NCBI RefSeq assembly: GCF_025153455.1
Contig: NZ_JANZNT010000002.1
Span: 496,001 to 560,000, forward strand
Direction: 5' to 3'
DNA length: 64,000 bases
Origin: Sphingomonas sp. BGYR3
GTDB taxonomy: Bacteria; Pseudomonadota; Alphaproteobacteria; Sphingomonadales; Sphingomonadaceae
Shown here: positions 60,857-64,000 of the stretch, in pieces
Layout: each line of letters begins with the position of its first letter
Numbering within the stretch: the first letter of the stretch is position 1
Notes under the pieces: model-generated
What the model saw: the letters and a program-made list of their open reading frames with translations, nothing else
Databases searched by the model: none
Told to the model about the DNA's origin: nothing
Translations under genes and position numbers: made by a program

Positions 60857-62419
60857 ATGGCCAGCGCGGCAGCGGGTGCGGCGCCGCGGGGCGGCGGGCA
60901 GGGCATGGTCGAAAACCTGACGGGGCCACGGCTGTTCCTTGCCGCCTTTGCCCTGGCGCTCGCCAATTTCGTGGTGGTGCTCGATACCTCGATCGCCAAC
61001 GTCGCGGTGCCGACCATCGCCGGCGGCCTTGCCGTGTCGCCGACCCAGGGGACCTGGGTCATCACCAGCTATGCCGTGGCCGACGCGATCAGCGTGCCGC
61101 TGACCGGATGGCTGGCGATGCGCTTTGGCAGCGTGCGCTGGTTCCTGATCTCGCTGGTCGGCTTCGGCATCTTCTCCCTGTTGTGCGGGGCGGCTACCTC
61201 GCTGCCGATGCTCGTCCTGTTCCGCGTGCTTCAGGGATTTGCCGGCGGCCCGCTGCTGCCCCTGTCCCAGACGCTCTTGATGCGGATTTTCCCGCGCGAC
61301 AAACAACCTGTCGCGCTGGCGATCTGGGCGATGACGACGACGGCGGCGCCGATTGCCGGGCCGATCCTGGGCGGGCTGATCAGTGACAACTGGTCCTGGC
61401 CGTGGATTTTCTTCGTGAACCTGCCCGTCGTGGCGATCTGCTTTTTCGGCGTCTCGCGGCTGGTGACGCCGTTCGAGACGACGGTCGAGAAAAAGCCGAT
61501 CGACTATATCGGGCTCAGCCTGCTGGTCCTGTTCGTCGGCGCGTTTCAGCTGATGCTGGATACCGGGCGCGAACATGACTGGTTCGAAAGCAGCTGGATC
61601 GTCGCGCTGGCCATCACCGCGGTCATCGGCTTTGCGATGTTCCTGATCTGGGAACTGACCGAACGCAATCCCGTGGTCGATATCCGGGTGTTCCGATATC
61701 GCGGCTTCATCGCCGGGGTGCTGGCCATCTCGCTCGGCTTCGGCGCCTTTTTCGCCCAGCTGGTGCTGACCCCGCTCTGGCTGCAACAGATCCTTGGCTA
61801 CACCGCGACCGATGCGGGCTATGTCGTCGCCTGGGTTGGGCTGTTCGCGGTCATCATGTCGCCCGTCGCCGCGCGGTCGATCACGCGGTTCGATGTGCGC
61901 TTCATGGTGTCCGGCGGCCTGCTCTGGCTGGTCGGGCTGGCCGTGCTGCGCACCGAATGGACGACGGACAGCGATTACTGGCAACTGGCGATCCCGCACA
62001 TCCTGCAGGGGATCGGGATGCCGTTCTTCTTCGTCGGGCTGACCTCGCTGGCGCTGGGCTCGGTTCCGCCGGACAAGGTGGTGTCCGCCGCAGGCCTGCT
62101 CAGCTTTATCCGGACCCTGTCGGGCGCGGTCGGCACCGCCTTTGCCACCACGCTGTGGGACGATGGCTGGCAACAGGCGCGGGCACAGCTGGCCCCGGTC
62201 ATGAACGATGTCGACGGCACCATGGCGATGTTGCAGGCGCGGGGATTGAGCGAGGCTCAGGCGCGCGGCGTGCTCGACCGGCTGCTCGATGCGCAGGCGG
62301 CGACGCTGGGTGCCGAACATGTCTATCTGATCGCGGGCGCCGTGTTCCTGATCGCCGCCGCCATCGTCTGGATCGCGCCGCGGCCCAAGCGGGGCGGGGC
62401 GATTTCCGGCGGCCATTGA
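60857..62419 (+). CDS. emrB: EmrB-like DHA2 multidrug transporter
   Basis: A 520-aa MFS protein with fourteen expected membrane helices. Motif D1-like LDTSIANVAVPTIAGG and motif A GWLAMRFGSVRWF are visible, along with motif C in APIAGPILGGLISDNWSWPWIFFVN. It exports hydrophobic drugs or toxic organics with proton motive force. The third gene of the NodT-EmrA-EmrB operon. What it exports, and what the TetR protein senses, cannot be told from sequence. Confidence 0.94.
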   Translation: MASAAAGAAPRGGGQGMVENLTGPRLFLAAFALALANFVVVLDTSIANVAVPTIAGGLAVSPTQGTWVITSYAVADAISVPLTGWLAMRFGSVRWFLISLVGFGIFSLLCGAATSLPMLVLFRVLQGFAGGPLLPLSQTLLMRIFPRDKQPVALAIWAMTTTAAPIAGPILGGLISDNWSWPWIFFVNLPVVAICFFGVSRLVTPFETTVEKKPIDYIGLSLLVLFVGAFQLMLDTGREHDWFESSWIVALAITAVIGFAMFLIWELTERNPVVDIRVFRYRGFIAGVLAISLGFGAFFAQLVLTPLWLQQILGYTATDAGYVVAWVGLFAVIMSPVAARSITRFDVRFMVSGGLLWLVGLAVLRTEWTTDSDYWQLAIPHILQGIGMPFFFVGLTSLALGSVPPDKVVSAAGLLSFIRTLSGAVGTAFATTLWDDGWQQARAQLAPVMNDVDGTMAMLQARGLSEAQARGVLDRLLDAQAATLGAEHVYLIAGAVFLIAAAIVWIAPRPKRGGAISGGH

Positions 62420-62442
62420 CGGGGCAACCCCGCGCAGAAACG

Positions 62443-62476
62443 AAAAAGGGGGGCGGCCCGCAACGGACCGCCCCCC
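62443..62476 (-). terminator. Strong intrinsic terminator of katG
   Basis: A GC-rich 9-bp stem (GGGGGGCGG, 62448-62456, with CCGCCCCCC, 62468-62476) and a further inner CCG/CGG pair. On the minus strand it is followed by TTTTTCGTTT. It sits 20 bp after the katG stop and just after emrB on the other strand, so it may also help end the efflux operon. Confidence 0.85.
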
Positions 62477-62495
62477 CGAATTCACCGGCCTTGGA

Positions 62496-64000
62496 TCAGA
62501 ACCGGTCGGCGGACATCACCTTGGCCCATGCCTTGGCGAAATCCTGTGCCATCAGCTTGCCGCCGTCGCTGGAGGCATAGACTTCCGACACCGCACGCAG
62601 TTCGGCGTTCGAACCGAAGATCAGGTCGACGGGCGTTGCCGTCCACTTGAACGTGCCGGTCGCGCGGTCCTTGCCCTCATAGACGCCGGGGGCCGATGCC
62701 TTGGTCCACACATTGTCCATGGACAACAGGTTGACGAAGTAATCGTTGGTCAGCGTCCCCGGACGGCTGGTGAACACGCCCGCCTTGCTGTCGCCCGCAT
62801 TGGCGCCCATCGCGCGCATCCCGCCCAGCAGCACCGTCATTTCCGGCACGGTCAGGGCCAGCATATCCGCCTTGTCGATCAACGCCTCGGCCGGCCCCTG
62901 ATAGGCGGCGTCGGTGTAATAGTTGCGGAAACCGTCGGCCTTGGGCTCCAGCAGGGCAAAGGATTCGACGTCCGTCTGATCCTGCGTCGCGTCGACCCGG
63001 CCCGGCGTGAACGGCACGGTCACCGCATTGCCGCCGGCCGCCGCCGCCTGTTCCACGCCGACATTGCCGGCCAGCACGATCAGATCGGCCAGCGACACCT
63101 GCTTGCCGCCGGTGGCGCTGCGGTTGAACTCGGCGCGGATGGCCTCAAGCTTGCCCAGCACCTTGTCCAGCTCGGCCGGATTGTTCACCGCCCAGCCGCG
63201 CTGCGGGTTCAGCCGGATGCGCGCCCCGTTCGCCCCGCCGCGCATGTCGGTGGACCGGAAGGTGGAGGCTGCCGCCCATGCCGTGCGGACCAGTTCGGTG
63301 TTGCTAAGCCCACTGGCCGCGATCTTGCCCTTCAGCGCCGCGACATCGGCGTCGGCGATCATGGCATAGGTCGCCTTGGGCAGCGGGTCCTGCCACACGA
63401 ACGTGCGGGTCGGCACGTCCTTGCCGATGTACCGCGACTGCGGCCCCATGTCGCGATGGGTCAGCTTGAACCATGCGCGGGCGAACGCATCGGCGAACTC
63501 CTCCGGGTTTTCGCGCCAGCGCGTGGTGATCTTGCGGAACCCCGGATCCTCGCGCATCGCGATGTCCGTGGTGAACATGATCGGCGCATGGGTCTTGCCC
63601 GCGATATGCGCGTCCGGCACCAGCGACGCGGCCGACGGCTCGGTCGGGATCCACTGGATCGCGCCTGCCGGGCTCTTGGTCTTCACCCATTCAAACCCGT
63701 ACAGGTTGTCCAGATACTGGGTGGTAAACTGGATCGGATTGGCCGACCAGGCACCTTCCAGCCCGCTGGTGACGCTGTCCTCTGCATTGCCCTTGCCGCA
63801 CTTGTTGGTCCAGCCAAGGCCCTGCTTTTCAACGGGCGATGCGCCCGGATCGTTCGACACGCACTCCTCCGGCTTGTGCGCGCCATGCGCCTTGCCGAAC
63901 GTGTGGCCGCCTGCGATCAGCGCCGCCGTTTCCTCGTCGTCCATCGCCATCGCGCCGAACGCGCGGCGAATGTCCATGGCGGCGGCCAGCGGATCGGGCA
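62496..64000 (-). CDS. katG: Catalase-peroxidase KatG (5' end cut by the window)
   Basis: Haem enzyme that removes hydrogen peroxide. About 501 residues of the C-terminal part are present; the N-terminus lies beyond base 64000. The proximal haem ligand His is in [13 protein letters not shown], and the Met of the Met-Tyr-Trp adduct is probably in GAMAMDD just before it. The inactive C-terminal peroxidase-like domain is complete and ends [12 protein letters not shown]. The reading frame is open to the window edge. An oxyR or fur gene is not visible. Confidence 0.95.
   Translation of the reverse strand, partial: PDPLAAAMDIRRAFGAMAMDDEETAALIAGGHTFGKAHGAHKPEECVSNDPGASPVEKQGLGWTNKCGKGNAEDSVTSGLEGAWSANPIQFTTQYLDNLYGFEWVKTKSPAGAIQWIPTEPSAASLVPDAHIAGKTHAPIMFTTDIAMREDPGFRKITTRWRENPEEFADAFARAWFKLTHRDMGPQSRYIGKDVPTRTFVWQDPLPKATYAMIADADVAALKGKIAASGLSNTELVRTAWAAASTFRSTDMRGGANGARIRLNPQRGWAVNNPAELDKVLGKLEAIRAEFNRSATGGKQVSLADLIVLAGNVGVEQAAAAGGNAVTVPFTPGRVDATQDQTDVESFALLEPKADGFRNYYTDAAYQGPAEALIDKADMLALTVPEMTVLLGGMRAMGANAGDSKAGVFTSRPGTLTNDYFVNLLSMDNVWTKASAPGVYEGKDRATGTFKWTATPVDLIFGSNAELRAVSEVYASSDGGKLMAQDFAKAWAKVMSADRF

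Noticed and set aside
59624..62485. 953-aa open frame antisense to emrA and emrB
   Set aside because: Low-complexity Arg/Gln/Asp/His product, a typical shadow of GC-rich coding sequence; the plus strand encodes clear EmrA and EmrB.
1..64000. CRISPR array, prophage, insertion sequence, tRNA or rRNA
   Set aside because: No regularly spaced repeats, transposase or phage structural genes, and no tRNA/rRNA-like sequence were noticed in the intergenic gaps.

Overview
The window is high-GC DNA from an alphaproteobacterium, most likely a Sphingomonadaceae member (Sphingomonas-like). That placement is an inference from gene content: TamA/TamB, exosortase-A (XrtA)-system glycosylation genes, an archaeal/eukaryal-type prolyl-tRNA synthetase, a split glycine decarboxylase, a TorF-type porin and a GTTC-N7-GTTC (alphaproteobacterial) LexA-type box. 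It is ordinary, densely packed chromosome. I saw no rRNA, tRNA, CRISPR array, insertion sequence or prophage.

Layout. 0.2-2.7 kb: PilZ protein, tyrS, a zinc-ribbon membrane protein and sufE. 2.8-7.4 kb: a phage-shock-protein (Psp) locus, the most unusual part of the window. pspF (+) is divergent from a minus-strand operon that starts with a small exported protein, continues with pspA-pspB-pspC, and then has six more small one-TM proteins. Three of these, and the tail of PspC, repeat a PspB-like C-terminal signature. A canonical sigma-54 promoter and three candidate PspF sites lie between the two units. 7.4-10.6 kb: rnhA, thrB, ispH and a lipoprotein. 10.7-15.9 kb: a tandem glycine riboswitch drives gcvT-gcvH-(lipoprotein)-gcvPA-gcvPB. 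The embedded lipoprotein gene has lower GC and looks inserted.

15.9-31.3 kb: ABA4-like protein, DUF938 methyltransferase, EamA exporter, a large inverted repeat, proS, rnr, a saccharopine-dehydrogenase-like reductase, an ABC exporter, PHA depolymerase, a TorF-like porin, and a thiolase/MaoC pair (lipid and polyester turnover). 31.4-38.4 kb: putA, a degenerate glucokinase homologue in line with mscS and topoisomerase IB, and a PfpI/DJ-1 protein. 38.5-42.1 kb: XrtA-associated O-glycosylation ligase and glycosyltransferase, divergently oriented. 42.1-43.4 kb: a divergent pair (67-aa HTH-like protein plus partner; S24-peptidase repressor) around a perfect LexA-type box. 43.8-51.3 kb: tamA-tamB and an Hsp70-like ATPase. 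51.5-57.5 kb: exported GH2 glycosidase and a DUF2339 membrane protein. 57.5-62.4 kb: a TetR repressor divergent from a NodT-EmrA-EmrB tripartite efflux operon, with two matching operators. The window ends in a 5'-truncated katG with a strong terminator.

Starts were moved inward from the longest open frame where signal peptides, ribosome-binding sites, overlaps or family alignment supported it. Everything rests on reading the sequence; no database search was run.
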